Shown one piece after another: positions 35,747 to 44,003 of a stretch of 64,000 nucleotides of DNA; within the stretch, counting starts at the first letter, position 1, and every line of letters starts with the position of its first letter. Both the position numbers and the translations under genes were made by a program. This DNA comes from Algoriella xinjiangensis. Lineage in GTDB: Bacteria > Bacteroidota > Bacteroidia > Flavobacteriales > Weeksellaceae. The notes under the pieces were generated by a model, which saw only the letters and a program-made list of their open reading frames with translations, was not told the origin of the DNA and did not search any database. Where the stretch lies: positions 185,852 through 249,851 of the forward strand of contig NZ_FOUZ01000004.1 in assembly GCF_900115015.1 (NCBI RefSeq). Direction: 5' to 3'.

Positions 35747-38158
35747 ATGAAAATTTTTATCTCCCAATTTTTATTACTTTTATCGATAACTTCATTTGCT
35801 CAAGACACTATTTATTTTGACAAAGATTGGAAACCTTCATCCAAAAATAATCATTCGTTTTATCGTCCAATTCCACTAAAAAAAGTTGGCGATTTAGTTC
35901 TGTTAAAAGATTATTACAAAAATGGAACACTCCAATTTCAGGGTTATATTTATCCAAATGATGAAAATAAATATGTTGGCGATGTATTTTGGTATGACGA
36001 AAATGGATTTGATAATGGCTTTCGTCAAAATCTAAATAAAAGTTCACAAAAAGAATTAACATATTACAATCTGAACGGTTCTGTTTGGAAAAAAATAACC
36101 TACGATAAAAGCGGTGAAAAAAATAAAATAATTGTTTATTTTAAAGAGAAAGAATTGATAAAAGGAGAAATTAAAGACTACAATTATATCGGTAGTTTTT
36201 CGCCTGAAAAGCCAAAATCATATTACGAAAATCCTTTCGAAGAATATGATGAAAAAATTATTTCACCACCAACTTACACTACTCCAGCGCCTCCTATTGT
36301 CTCGCCAAATGGTTCTTATGAACAAAAAAAAGCGGATGACAAATATTATACAGAAGTAACATATTGGGATAACGGAAAAAAAGCAAAAGAAAAAACAACT
36401 AAAAATTATTCAACACTTAAAACTATTTTTTGGGATAAAACTGGAAAAATAATTTCGGAAAACTTAGACGATAACAAAGTTAATTTTGAATATTATTCTA
36501 AAAACGAATTTGCCGTTTCGCTTAGATCAAAAAAAGAAATGGTGTCTACAGATAATTCTTATTCGTCTACAGAAACAGAATATTATTTGGATCAAAAACC
36601 AGCTAAAATAACAAAACGAACAAACGGAGACAGGACCGAAGTAAAATTGTATCTAGATGGAAAAGAAAATATTTTGAAATACAAAGACGATAAACCTTTT
36701 GATGGATTTTTTAACGATACAATTGGCGCAAATATCTCGATTTATCAAATGAAAAATGGTAAGATAATTGGTGAAGCGATCACTAAAAATGCTGAAAACA
36801 ATCAAATTATTGCAAAAGGAATTTATAAAAATGGAACGCCTGATAATGGTTCTTTTTTCTTAAATACAGACGATAAAATTCAATTATTACGCTATAAAAA
36901 TCAAAAACAAGAAGGCGTTCAGAAAATATTTGAAAACTATTGGGATTATAATCCTTCAGAAGAATTTGAAATGAAAAATGGTTTATTAGATGGTTATCGA
37001 AAAATATATAAAAATGATAGTTTGGTTTACGAAAGTCAATACAAAAATGGGAAACCTTTTGCTGGAACTATTTTAGAAGATGGTCAAAAAAAGACTTATG
37101 CAGATGGTTTTCTAACAAAAATTGAACAATTTGCTAATTATTCGGACAATCTTATTTTTATAGAGAAATATGAAAAAGGTCAAATCGAATCTAAAGAATA
37201 TTTCAATTTTGTTATAAAAGAAAAACCACAAAAAGGTTATAAAGGAACTTTCAAAAATGAAAAACCATTTGAAGGTTATTTTATTAATGTAACTATTTTG
37301 AATGAAATTCAGTTGGTTGATTATTACGAAAAAGGTGAATTGAAATACCAATATTCATTTGATTTTATGAATCAATTGGATAATTATGATTTTTATGAAT
37401 ATAACATCAAAACAACTTTCAAAAACGGTAAAATAATCGATGGAATTGAGTATTCTCAAAATGATAGAAATTCTTTAATTGTTACGGGTTACAAGGACGG
37501 AAAGCCGAATGTTTTAGATATTAATATTTTTGCGATGCATTATTTTAACCGAATTTCTTTTTCGTTAAACAATAATACACTTACTATAAAAGATTTCGAA
37601 AAAAATACGTCTATCAAAATAGAACAAAATACGAAGCAATTATTGGTTTCGATATATGACAAAAATGGAGAATTAATTGCAAATAATCAACAAAAAGAGA
37701 TAAAAGAAGCAGCCCCAAATTCAATTACATTTTATTTTTTAGAGAACAATAAACTCAAAAAAGAAATAAAAAACATGAGCGAATTTGAGGTTTTGTATGA
37801 TAGATTGGATAATGGCGTAAATCCACTTTTTGGCTTAATTTACAATGCGATTTCTATTCAGCCAAATTCGTCTGTTCAAGCAATTTTTGATCAATTTCTT
37901 AAAAGTTTCAAATCCGAAGGTTTAAAAGGTTTGGAGGATTTAGAAAATCTTTCCTATAGTTTTTCTGATAATTATATATTAATTTCTAGCTTAAGATATG
38001 ATGAAAATGGAAAGCCAGAAATAGGCACAAAAATAACCGAAAATGGAAGTGAATATTTGGTTGAATTATACATTGATAAAAAAATAAAAACGCAGAAAAA
38101 AGCAGCTTCAGTTTCAGAATTAAGCGAAACTATAAAAGAAGTTTTCAAAAATCAATAA
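35747..38158 (+). CDS. exported MORN-like repeat protein
   Basis: An 803-residue protein with a signal peptide (residues 1-18, ends TSFAQ). The body is made of degenerate MORN/YwqK-like repeats, each with a YKNG-type turn: LKDYYKNGTLQFQGYIYPND, VTYWDNGKKAKEK, IYKNGTPDNGSFFL, QYKNGKPFAGTI, FKNEKPFEGYF, FKNGKIIDGI. A Pro-rich linker (PPTYTTPAPPIVSP) lies near 180-190. There is no T9SS tail or lipobox, so it is probably periplasmic or surface associated. It is separated from the ATPase operon by a terminator and is convergent with prfH. Function unknown; such repeats usually bind membranes or proteins. Confidence 0.78.
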   Translation: MKIFISQFLLLLSITSFAQDTIYFDKDWKPSSKNNHSFYRPIPLKKVGDLVLLKDYYKNGTLQFQGYIYPNDENKYVGDVFWYDENGFDNGFRQNLNKSSQKELTYYNLNGSVWKKITYDKSGEKNKIIVYFKEKELIKGEIKDYNYIGSFSPEKPKSYYENPFEEYDEKIISPPTYTTPAPPIVSPNGSYEQKKADDKYYTEVTYWDNGKKAKEKTTKNYSTLKTIFWDKTGKIISENLDDNKVNFEYYSKNEFAVSLRSKKEMVSTDNSYSSTETEYYLDQKPAKITKRTNGDRTEVKLYLDGKENILKYKDDKPFDGFFNDTIGANISIYQMKNGKIIGEAITKNAENNQIIAKGIYKNGTPDNGSFFLNTDDKIQLLRYKNQKQEGVQKIFENYWDYNPSEEFEMKNGLLDGYRKIYKNDSLVYESQYKNGKPFAGTILEDGQKKTYADGFLTKIEQFANYSDNLIFIEKYEKGQIESKEYFNFVIKEKPQKGYKGTFKNEKPFEGYFINVTILNEIQLVDYYEKGELKYQYSFDFMNQLDNYDFYEYNIKTTFKNGKIIDGIEYSQNDRNSLIVTGYKDGKPNVLDINIFAMHYFNRISFSLNNNTLTIKDFEKNTSIKIEQNTKQLLVSIYDKNGELIANNQQKEIKEAAPNSITFYFLENNKLKKEIKNMSEFEVLYDRLDNGVNPLFGLIYNAISIQPNSSVQAIFDQFLKSFKSEGLKGLEDLENLSYSFSDNYILISSLRYDENGKPEIGTKITENGSEYLVELYIDKKIKTQKKAASVSELSETIKEVFKNQ

Positions 38159-38160
38159 CA

Positions 38161-38192
38161 AAAAAAGGTTGTCAAAATTGACAACCTTTTTT
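38161..38192. terminator. bidirectional terminator, MORN-like gene / RNA-repair operon
   Basis: AAAAAAGGTTGTCA pairs with its complement across a short AT loop (38161-38175 / 38178-38192), between two convergent genes; it abuts the prfH stop codon. Confidence 0.9.
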
Positions 38193-38193
38193 A

Positions 38194-38817
38194 TTAAACT
38201 TCTTCAAACTTTTCGCCTTTGAAGGTTTTTACAGGATTTCCTCTTGCAATTGTAGCTTGATTGTTCCATTTTTCTTGCACAAGATTCTTGATTTTTTGAT
38301 TTTCATGTTCTTGTAATTTTAGAAATAATCGCGCAGTTGCTAATTTTTTATTTTGCAATTGCGAACGAGAATCCATCGAAACTACAGCTAAACCGGTGGG
38401 AATATGCGTTGCACGAACAGCAGAATTTACTTTGTTTACGTTTTGACCGCCATTCCCGGAACTTCGCATTGTTTGGTAAGAAATTTCTTTTTGATTAATT
38501 TTAGATGCGATTGGAATTTCCAATTCAAAACAACCAATAAACCAGTTTTTACGTTGATGAAATTTACGGTACGGACTTTTCCCTATCCATAAAATAGTTC
38601 CCAACCAAGTTTTCATAAAAGTGTTTAATTCATCATTTTCTACTTCTACAATTACCGAAGCAAGTTGATTAAAATCTTTGTCTAATTCTCTTTCGATGAC
38701 ATCAATTTTGATCTGATTATCTTCACAATATTTCTGAAAACGTTTAAAAACATTTGTTACCACAAAATTGCATTCTGCAGGACCACGACCCGAAGTGATT
38801 TGTATTATCTTTTTCAT
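38194..38817 (-). CDS. prfH: peptide chain release factor homologue PrfH
   Basis: A 207-residue class I release-factor relative. The ATG at 38817 (MKKIIQITSGRGPAECNFVV) is the conserved start; the frame extends to 38844 inside rtcB without conservation. The peptidyl-hydrolysis motif GGQ is at 123-125 in SSGNGGQNVNKVNSAVRATH. The codon-recognition domain of RF1/RF2 is absent and the N-terminal SGRGPAEC block is PrfH specific. Work on E. coli shows PrfH releases peptides from ribosomes whose 16S rRNA has been cut in the decoding centre, letting RtcB2 rejoin the RNA. Here it follows rtcB by 7 nt, the same pairing. Confidence 0.93.
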   Translation of the reverse strand: MKKIIQITSGRGPAECNFVVTNVFKRFQKYCEDNQIKIDVIERELDKDFNQLASVIVEVENDELNTFMKTWLGTILWIGKSPYRKFHQRKNWFIGCFELEIPIASKINQKEISYQTMRSSGNGGQNVNKVNSAVRATHIPTGLAVVSMDSRSQLQNKKLATARLFLKLQEHENQKIKNLVQEKWNNQATIARGNPVKTFKGEKFEEV

Positions 38818-38824
38818 CTTCTTA

Positions 38825-40216
38825 CTATTTATCCATTCGTACAATTTTTGGCGTAAAAGTTCCTAAAACCTTCACCAATTCAGTTTGTAAATTCATTACC
38901 GTTTTGATGTTTTTATATGCAAACGGCGCCTCATCTACACTTCCTCCAATCAACTCAATTCCTGCATCTTTTATTTGAGAATTCAGCAAACTTTTAGTAA
39001 TTGTACTTTTACATTTTGCTCTCGAAAACTTTCTACCAGCACCATGCGAAGCAGAGTTTATACTCAATTCGTTTCCTAAACCTTCAACAATATATCCATT
39101 TGCAGTCATAGATCCTGGAATAATTCCTAGAACTCCTTTTCCTGCTGGTGTTGCTCCTTTTCGGTGTACAATTCGTTCGACTCCATCAACCATTTCTTTC
39201 CAAGCAAAATTATGGTGATTTTCAATATTAAAAACGATTCGTTTTCCCAAAGCTTTTGCAATTCTTCGGTGAATATCATCGTGACAAGCTTTTGCATATT
39301 CGCCCGCCAAATTCATCGCAGCCCAATATTCTTGTCCATCGTGCGTGTCCAAATCTAACCAAGCCAAATGTTGCACTTGTTTGGGTAAAGGACATTGTTT
39401 TGAAGCCAAATACGTGTAATGTTTCGCAATATTTGCGCCCAAACCACGCGAACCGCTGTGTGATAAAACTGCAATATATTCGCCTGGAATAAGGTTCCAC
39501 TCAGGTTTTACTACATCTAATTTTACAATTCCAAATTCAACAAAATGATTTCCTCCGCCCGAAGTTCCCAATTGTTGATACGCTTTGTTTTTTAAACTTT
39601 TCAGAATTGGAATTTCATTAAATAAATCATCTTCAAAAATTTGATGATCAGCTTTAATTTTATGCGTTTCATACATTCCAAATTTCGTTTGCTCATTAAG
39701 AATTGAGAGCAACTGATGCGATTTTCCTTTCAAAAAATTGGCAGGTAAATCAAACACAGACAAACTCATTCTACACCCAATATCAACGCCAACACCATAC
39801 GGAATTACCGCATTATCGGTTGCCAAAACGCCACCAATAGGCAAACCGTAACCCGAATGTGCATCGGGCATCAAAGCTCCTTTTACCGAAATTGGTAATT
39901 TTAAGGAATCATACAATTGAAATTTAGCTTGCTCATCAATCTCATTTTCTCCAAAAATAGAAAATGGCGAACGTGTATTTTTTAACTCATGTAAACGAAC
40001 CTCAACAGGTTTTATCAAACCTTCGGCTACTTTACCCCAAATTCCGTCACCAATATATTTTTCTGGGGCAAGCAAAACCTCTTTTGCCTCATTTATAATT
40101 GTTTGTTTTTTTTCTTTTTTTCGATAACGTTGTATTTGTCCTAAAACAATATTTATCGAATTATTTTGTGGAAAACCTAATTTTATAAAGTCTTTCCCTG
40201 ATAATTTATTTCCCAT
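38825..40216 (-). CDS. rtcB: RtcB-family RNA ligase (RtcB2 type, paired with PrfH)
   Basis: A 463-residue GTP/Mn-dependent ligase joining 2',3'-cyclic phosphate (or 3'-phosphate) and 5'-OH RNA ends. Metal and catalytic residues are present: Asp145 and Cys148 in GVGVDIGCRM, His224 in SGGGNHF, His253 in LSHSGSRGLG, His334 in NIENHHNF, and the guanylylated His391 in SASHGAGRKFSR. PGSMTANGYIVEG is also intact. Its ATG overlaps the stop of the upstream 254-residue gene by 1 nt (TAATG), and prfH follows at 7 nt, so the three are one translational unit. The pairing with prfH marks it as the ribosome-repair type rather than tRNA-splicing type. Confidence 0.94.
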   Translation of the reverse strand: MGNKLSGKDFIKLGFPQNNSINIVLGQIQRYRKKEKKQTIINEAKEVLLAPEKYIGDGIWGKVAEGLIKPVEVRLHELKNTRSPFSIFGENEIDEQAKFQLYDSLKLPISVKGALMPDAHSGYGLPIGGVLATDNAVIPYGVGVDIGCRMSLSVFDLPANFLKGKSHQLLSILNEQTKFGMYETHKIKADHQIFEDDLFNEIPILKSLKNKAYQQLGTSGGGNHFVEFGIVKLDVVKPEWNLIPGEYIAVLSHSGSRGLGANIAKHYTYLASKQCPLPKQVQHLAWLDLDTHDGQEYWAAMNLAGEYAKACHDDIHRRIAKALGKRIVFNIENHHNFAWKEMVDGVERIVHRKGATPAGKGVLGIIPGSMTANGYIVEGLGNELSINSASHGAGRKFSRAKCKSTITKSLLNSQIKDAGIELIGGSVDEAPFAYKNIKTVMNLQTELVKVLGTFTPKIVRMDK

Positions 40217-40980
40217 TATTTATTTCTTTTAGATAACTGATGTTCTTTTTCTATCAGCCTTTCAGCAATTTCTGTTGCCAAAATAGTTTCATTAAAAAAC
40301 TTTCCTTTCGTAAAAGGTTGTTTTAAAACAGGTCGCCATTTATAACTATAACCACCTCCGTGAATTTTTTTATATAAAATTTTTTTATTTTTTTCTTGCT
40401 CCAGAAAAGATTCTACTTCTGCATTTTCTACTTCCAAATCAACAATCAACGGCTTATAATGCGTAATTATATTTGGCCGAATTTTTAAGCAATAGCGCCA
40501 AGGTTCTATAAATTCGTAAAACACATATTTGCAATTATATTGTACAGAATATTTTTCTACACGAATAAAATATTGGCGTTCTTTATCTGTTAATATTGAT
40601 TTTGGACCAGAAAATTCGCAAGGAGTTAACTCTCTTAAACACTGAATGATTGGATGATAAACTCTTTTTCCAAAACGTTTCTTTTTCTTTTGAAACTTTC
40701 TCGAATCTGAATACATTTCTGTATTAATTTTCATTAAAAGATTTTCAAAAAACTCAAAATCCTTGGATCTTTTTATATCATCTCGAAGTGTAAAAAATCG
40801 CACAAAACCTTTTTGATAAGGTTCTTTCAACGGAACTAGAGAAATTTCTTTTTTCGCTCTAAAAATTTCATTGCTGCGTTTATAATATTTTCTAACTTTT
40901 TTTTCTAGATCATTTTTAACTAATCTTTTTTTACGACGTTCACTTTTAAGTCGTGGAAAAAAGACAAATACATCTTCCAT
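40216..40980 (-). CDS. unknown basic protein, first gene of the RtcB-PrfH operon
   Basis: A 254-residue protein I do not recognise. It is strongly basic, with clusters RLKSERRKKRLVKNDLEKKVRKYYKR near the N-terminus (residues about 10-36) and KFQKKKKRFGKRVYH near 95-110, suggesting RNA or ribosome binding. There is no signal peptide or TM. The middle carries CEFSGPKSILTDKERQYFIRVEKY and the C-terminal half GGGYSYKWRPVLKQPFTKGKFF. Its stop overlaps the rtcB start by 1 nt, so it is co-translated with the ligase. Possibilities include an rRNA-end processing or recruitment factor; nothing visible proves an enzyme fold. Confidence 0.8.
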   Translation of the reverse strand: MEDVFVFFPRLKSERRKKRLVKNDLEKKVRKYYKRSNEIFRAKKEISLVPLKEPYQKGFVRFFTLRDDIKRSKDFEFFENLLMKINTEMYSDSRKFQKKKKRFGKRVYHPIIQCLRELTPCEFSGPKSILTDKERQYFIRVEKYSVQYNCKYVFYEFIEPWRYCLKIRPNIITHYKPLIVDLEVENAEVESFLEQEKNKKILYKKIHGGGYSYKWRPVLKQPFTKGKFFNETILATEIAERLIEKEHQLSKRNK

Positions 40981-41022
40981 TACATTTGTTTGTAATTTTA
41001 TAAATTGATTGAACTAAACAAA

Positions 41023-41041
41023 TCAGTTCCGGATGAACTGA
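41023..41041 (-). other. hairpin in leader of the RNA-repair operon
   Basis: TCAGTTC / GAACTGA with loop CGGAT (7-bp stem), 42 nt before the operon's first ATG and downstream of the leader terminator. It lacks a T-run, so it is not itself a terminator; it may be a regulatory or protein-binding hairpin. Confidence 0.5.
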
Positions 41042-41097
41042 AAGTGATTTCGAAAGATTTTAGTAAAAATTATTCTGAAAATGATAGAATAGAAAAC

Positions 41098-41126
41098 AAA
41101 AAAGCCCGAAATCTAAACTTCGGGCT
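41098..41126 (-). terminator. intrinsic terminator in the leader of the RNA-repair operon
   Basis: Stem AGCCCGAA (41103-41110) / TTCGGGCT (41119-41126), 8-nt loop, and on the leftward strand a run of six T right after it. It lies 22 nt downstream of the 26-codon ORF stop and 118 nt upstream of the operon's first ATG, so a leftward transcript would end before the repair genes unless read-through occurs. Confidence 0.85.
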
Positions 41127-41148
41127 TCTGATATAAAAAGTAATTTAT

Positions 41149-41229
41149 TTACGAAAGAAATGCACGAAGAATATCCATTGCAAAAGCGTTTGCAACAGTT
41201 GAATTTTGATATGTACTTGAATTGAACAT
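41149..41229 (-). CDS. 26-residue small ORF / possible leader peptide
   Basis: ATG at 41227-41229, 26 codons, TAA at 41149-41151. The product begins MFNSSTYQNSTVANAF and ends MDILRAFLS, a Ser/Thr/Asn-rich start and a hydrophobic C-terminal half. It is supported by context: a strong flavobacterial promoter lies 48 nt upstream and an intrinsic terminator 22 nt downstream, all on the same strand. It could be a stand-alone small-protein or sRNA gene, or the leader peptide of an attenuator controlling the RtcB-PrfH operon next downstream. I recognise no homologue. Confidence 0.5.
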   Translation of the reverse strand: MFNSSTYQNSTVANAFAMDILRAFLS

Positions 41230-41276
41230 TTTATTCTTCGTTATTTAAAGGTTAAACTTTATGATTTTTATCAGTG

Positions 41277-41308
41277 CAAATTTATGAAAATAAAATTCAC
41301 ATTTCCAA
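41277..41308 (-). promoter_or_regulatory. promoter of the 26-codon ORF / RNA-repair leader
   Basis: Read leftward: TTG (41306-41308), 21 nt, then TAAATTTG (41277-41284), an exact match to the flavobacterial -33/-7 pattern TTG-N17-23-TAnnTTTG. Initiation near 41270 would leave about a 40-nt untranslated leader. I see no equally good promoter between 41098 and 40981. Confidence 0.72.
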
Positions 41309-41468
41309 ATAATTAAGCAAAATAAATTTATATAGACTTGACTTCTTGCTTTTTGATGATAAAATTAACTTCAAGAAAAATTGGAATTCTATAACTAGTT
41401 AATAGAATTCCAATCTTAGTAATTATGATGAAAAATGATTGGTTTAAGTTTTAGTTAGATTAAGTCTC

Positions 41469-41789
41469 TTAGTTGATAAATGCAAATTTATCTTCGAACA
41501 TTTTTCCAATAATTGGCAAAGGTTTTTTAACTCCGTTTGCAGCATTTATAATTCCGATAATCATTAATATAAAATTAACTAATCCTAAAATTGATAGCAT
41601 TCCAATTCCTGTTACACTGATTAAAATGTTTAGAATAATTACCCAAATAAATGAAAAAATAACTAATCCTAAACTTTGTTTTAAGTGATATTTTAAAAAA
41701 TCGTCTGCTTTATCTTTTCCTACGAAATAAGCGATTATCCATCCAATAAATGTGATGTACGATACAATTGATAATGTTTTGTTGTCCAT
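41469..41789 (-). CDS. DUF4870 (Tic20-like) membrane protein
   Basis: A 106-residue protein with three to four hydrophobic segments (LSIVSYITFIGWIIAYF, LGLVIFSFIWVIILNILI, IGMLSILGLVNFILMIIGII). The order SYITFIGWIIAYFVGKDKADDFLKYHLKQSLGL and the final PLPIIGKMFEDKF are typical of DUF4870/Tic20-like proteins, common and uncharacterised in bacteria. It is a single leftward gene; an imperfect promoter (CAAATTTG near 41833 with TTG 17 nt before it) precedes it. Between its stop and the 26-codon ORF promoter there is about 160 nt of AT-rich sequence with nothing recognisable. Confidence 0.85.
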   Translation of the reverse strand: MDNKTLSIVSYITFIGWIIAYFVGKDKADDFLKYHLKQSLGLVIFSFIWVIILNILISVTGIGMLSILGLVNFILMIIGIINAANGVKKPLPIIGKMFEDKFAFIN

Positions 41790-42022
41790 AATTTAAATTT
41801 TTAATGTAGTTGGTTGATTTATTATCTTTTACAAATTTGGTTGATATAATTTAAATCAACAAACTTTTGCTATTACAGTTTTACTACTAATCCTTATAAA
41901 ACGACTACAAAACGACTACAGATTTACATAATAAAATACAAATCAATTATTTAAAGCTTTTCAGACAATTAAATGGCTATAATTTTATTTTTTTATGACC
42001 AATTTTTTCCGATTTTTGGTAA

Positions 42023-43876
42023 ATGAATAAACTTCTGCCTTACCTAACTTTTTTATTTATAAGCATTTCTGTTCTTACAAATGCGCAAAATTCTTATTTA
42101 GATAGTTTAAAAAACGAATTAAATAAGGAGAATTTGTCGAGTAATAAAAAATTTAAGTTGTACAATCAATTATCAGAGTTTAATAGAACGACAGATAATT
42201 ACAAACAAGCCGATTTTTATATCAATCAACAAATAAAACTTGCTAAAAAAGAAGAAAATAAATTAGAACTTGTAAAGGCATATACGCAACGAGGCATTAT
42301 TTATGACAATCAACAAGCGTATGATAAAACACAAAAATCATTAGATACTATTCAAAATATTGTAAAAGATTTACCTGATTTTTTACCTAAAGTCTATCAC
42401 AAATTTTTGATTGCTTATCATCAAATTGCATTAGGCGATTTTGAAAGTAGTACAAAAACTGTTCAAGCTTTTTTGTCAAGATTAGAGGAAACACCAAACG
42501 AATTTGTTTTAAAATCTAAGTCAAATTATTTGCTGTATGCCGCGCATGCAACTTGGAATGATGCAAAAAATGCGACTATTTATGCAGAAAAATCGTTGAA
42601 ATATGCAGAAGAATCTGGCGATAAAAATTTATTGGTTTCGGCTTATACAACTTTGGCTGTTGCACAATCGCTAATTTATTCGGAAACAGAAAATGCAAAA
42701 GATTTGAAGCTATTAATTGATACAAGTAAAAAAGCAATTGAAGTTCGAGGTAAATATCCAAACCAAGTATCGACCTATAATTACGCCGTTGCTTTGTTGA
42801 ATATGTCAAATTATTATTTGAATTTCACTAATCTATCAGCAAAAATACAAGAAGAAATTAAACAAAATTGTTTTGAAGTAATCGAACTGTGTAAAACAAT
42901 TCCGCACACGCAAAATACTGTTGCAAGCGCATTGGGAATTCTAAGTAATTTGGCAATGAAAAACAATGATTATGCTTTAGCAGAACAGTATTTATTAAAC
43001 GCAAATGAGACTCTTTTAACACAAAAACCTTTGTCATATTATACTTTATTAAGTGTTGCAGGAGATTTGGCAACCGTTTATAATAGACATGGTGATTATA
43101 AAAAAGCTTTTGAATTTCAGAAAAAAGCAACCGAATATACCGATTTGTTATACAATCAAACTCAAGCGGAAGCAACAAAAAAATTAGAAGCCGAATTTCA
43201 AAGTAAACAAAAAGAAGCCGAATTAAATTCGTTAAAAGCAAAGGCTAATAGTCTTAAAAAAGAACGCATTTTGTATATTTTTCTTGGTGTTGCAGGTATA
43301 ATTGGTGCATTTTTTATGTTCAGATCCTATCATTATAAATTAAGATATTCTATCGGAAGAGAAAATCAATTGAATGCAGAAAAACATGAAGCTGCTATAC
43401 AATTAAAATTACAAAACGAGGAACAAGCGCGCATGCAAGCCGAGCAAGAATTGATGTCGTTGCGTCAACAAAAATTGCAAGACGAAGTTTTGGCAAGTCA
43501 ATTACATTTAGAACATAAAAATAATGTACTAAAAAATTTAAAAAATAAATTAGGTAACGAAACTTCTGTCGATATAAAAAGAGTAATAAAAGAAGAATCG
43601 TTGTTGGATAATGATTTAGAAAAAACACAATTTAGAATTCAGGAATTACATCCAAATTTTTTCAAGAATTTATCCGATCATACCAAACAAAAATTAACTC
43701 CTTTGGATCTTAAATACTGTTCTTATATTTATTTGGGCATGGATACCAAACAAATTGCAACTATTTTGAATGTTGAACCCAAAAGTGTACGCATGACAAA
43801 ATATAGATTGAAACAAAAATTTGGGTTGACAAAAGACGATGAATTAAATACTTTTTTTCATCAAATAATTTCTTAA
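42023..43876 (+). CDS. membrane-anchored TPR protein with C-terminal HTH
   Basis: A 617-residue regulator-like protein. A signal peptide (residues 1-20) precedes a periplasmic TPR domain (about 25-390, helix pairs such as YNYAVALLNMSNYYL, ALAEQYLLNANETLL), a coiled coil, one TM helix at about 414-432 (ILYIFLGVAGIIGAFFMF), and a cytoplasmic coiled coil (about 445-510). The end (about 555-617) is a LuxR/GerE-type HTH: LTPLDLKYCSYIYLGMDTKQ, then EPKSVRMTKYRLKQKFGL. This one-component layout is common in Bacteroidota. There is no kinase or receiver. It is a single gene upstream of lepA; targets unknown. Confidence 0.86.
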   Translation: MNKLLPYLTFLFISISVLTNAQNSYLDSLKNELNKENLSSNKKFKLYNQLSEFNRTTDNYKQADFYINQQIKLAKKEENKLELVKAYTQRGIIYDNQQAYDKTQKSLDTIQNIVKDLPDFLPKVYHKFLIAYHQIALGDFESSTKTVQAFLSRLEETPNEFVLKSKSNYLLYAAHATWNDAKNATIYAEKSLKYAEESGDKNLLVSAYTTLAVAQSLIYSETENAKDLKLLIDTSKKAIEVRGKYPNQVSTYNYAVALLNMSNYYLNFTNLSAKIQEEIKQNCFEVIELCKTIPHTQNTVASALGILSNLAMKNNDYALAEQYLLNANETLLTQKPLSYYTLLSVAGDLATVYNRHGDYKKAFEFQKKATEYTDLLYNQTQAEATKKLEAEFQSKQKEAELNSLKAKANSLKKERILYIFLGVAGIIGAFFMFRSYHYKLRYSIGRENQLNAEKHEAAIQLKLQNEEQARMQAEQELMSLRQQKLQDEVLASQLHLEHKNNVLKNLKNKLGNETSVDIKRVIKEESLLDNDLEKTQFRIQELHPNFFKNLSDHTKQKLTPLDLKYCSYIYLGMDTKQIATILNVEPKSVRMTKYRLKQKFGLTKDDELNTFFHQIIS

Positions 43877-43954
43877 AAAATGAAAGACAACTAAATTTAG
43901 ATCTATCTAATCGTTAAAGAATTAAATAAAACCATATAATATTTTTCAAAACAC

Positions 43955-43984
43955 TTGTAGTCTGCGTGGAAAAGATTATTTTTG
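43955..43984 (+). promoter_or_regulatory. promoter of lepA
   Basis: TTG (43955-43957), 19 nt, then TATTTTTG (43977-43984), an exact TTG/TAnnTTTG promoter 19 nt before the lepA ATG. Confidence 0.75.
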
Positions 43985-44003
43985 CCTATTCGACAAATAG
44001 AAT

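Noticed and set aside
38194..38817. Truncated prfB/prfA pseudogene
   Set aside because: The short length is normal for PrfH, the GGQ motif is intact and it is paired with rtcB.
38825..38844. PrfH start inside rtcB
   Set aside because: The upstream residues are not conserved, and MKKIIQITSGRGPAEC at 38817 is the family start.
42858..43241. Antisense ORF of 127 codons in the TPR-HTH gene
   Set aside because: Low-complexity Leu/Phe-rich translation of an AT-rich gene's reverse strand; the sense frame has domains.
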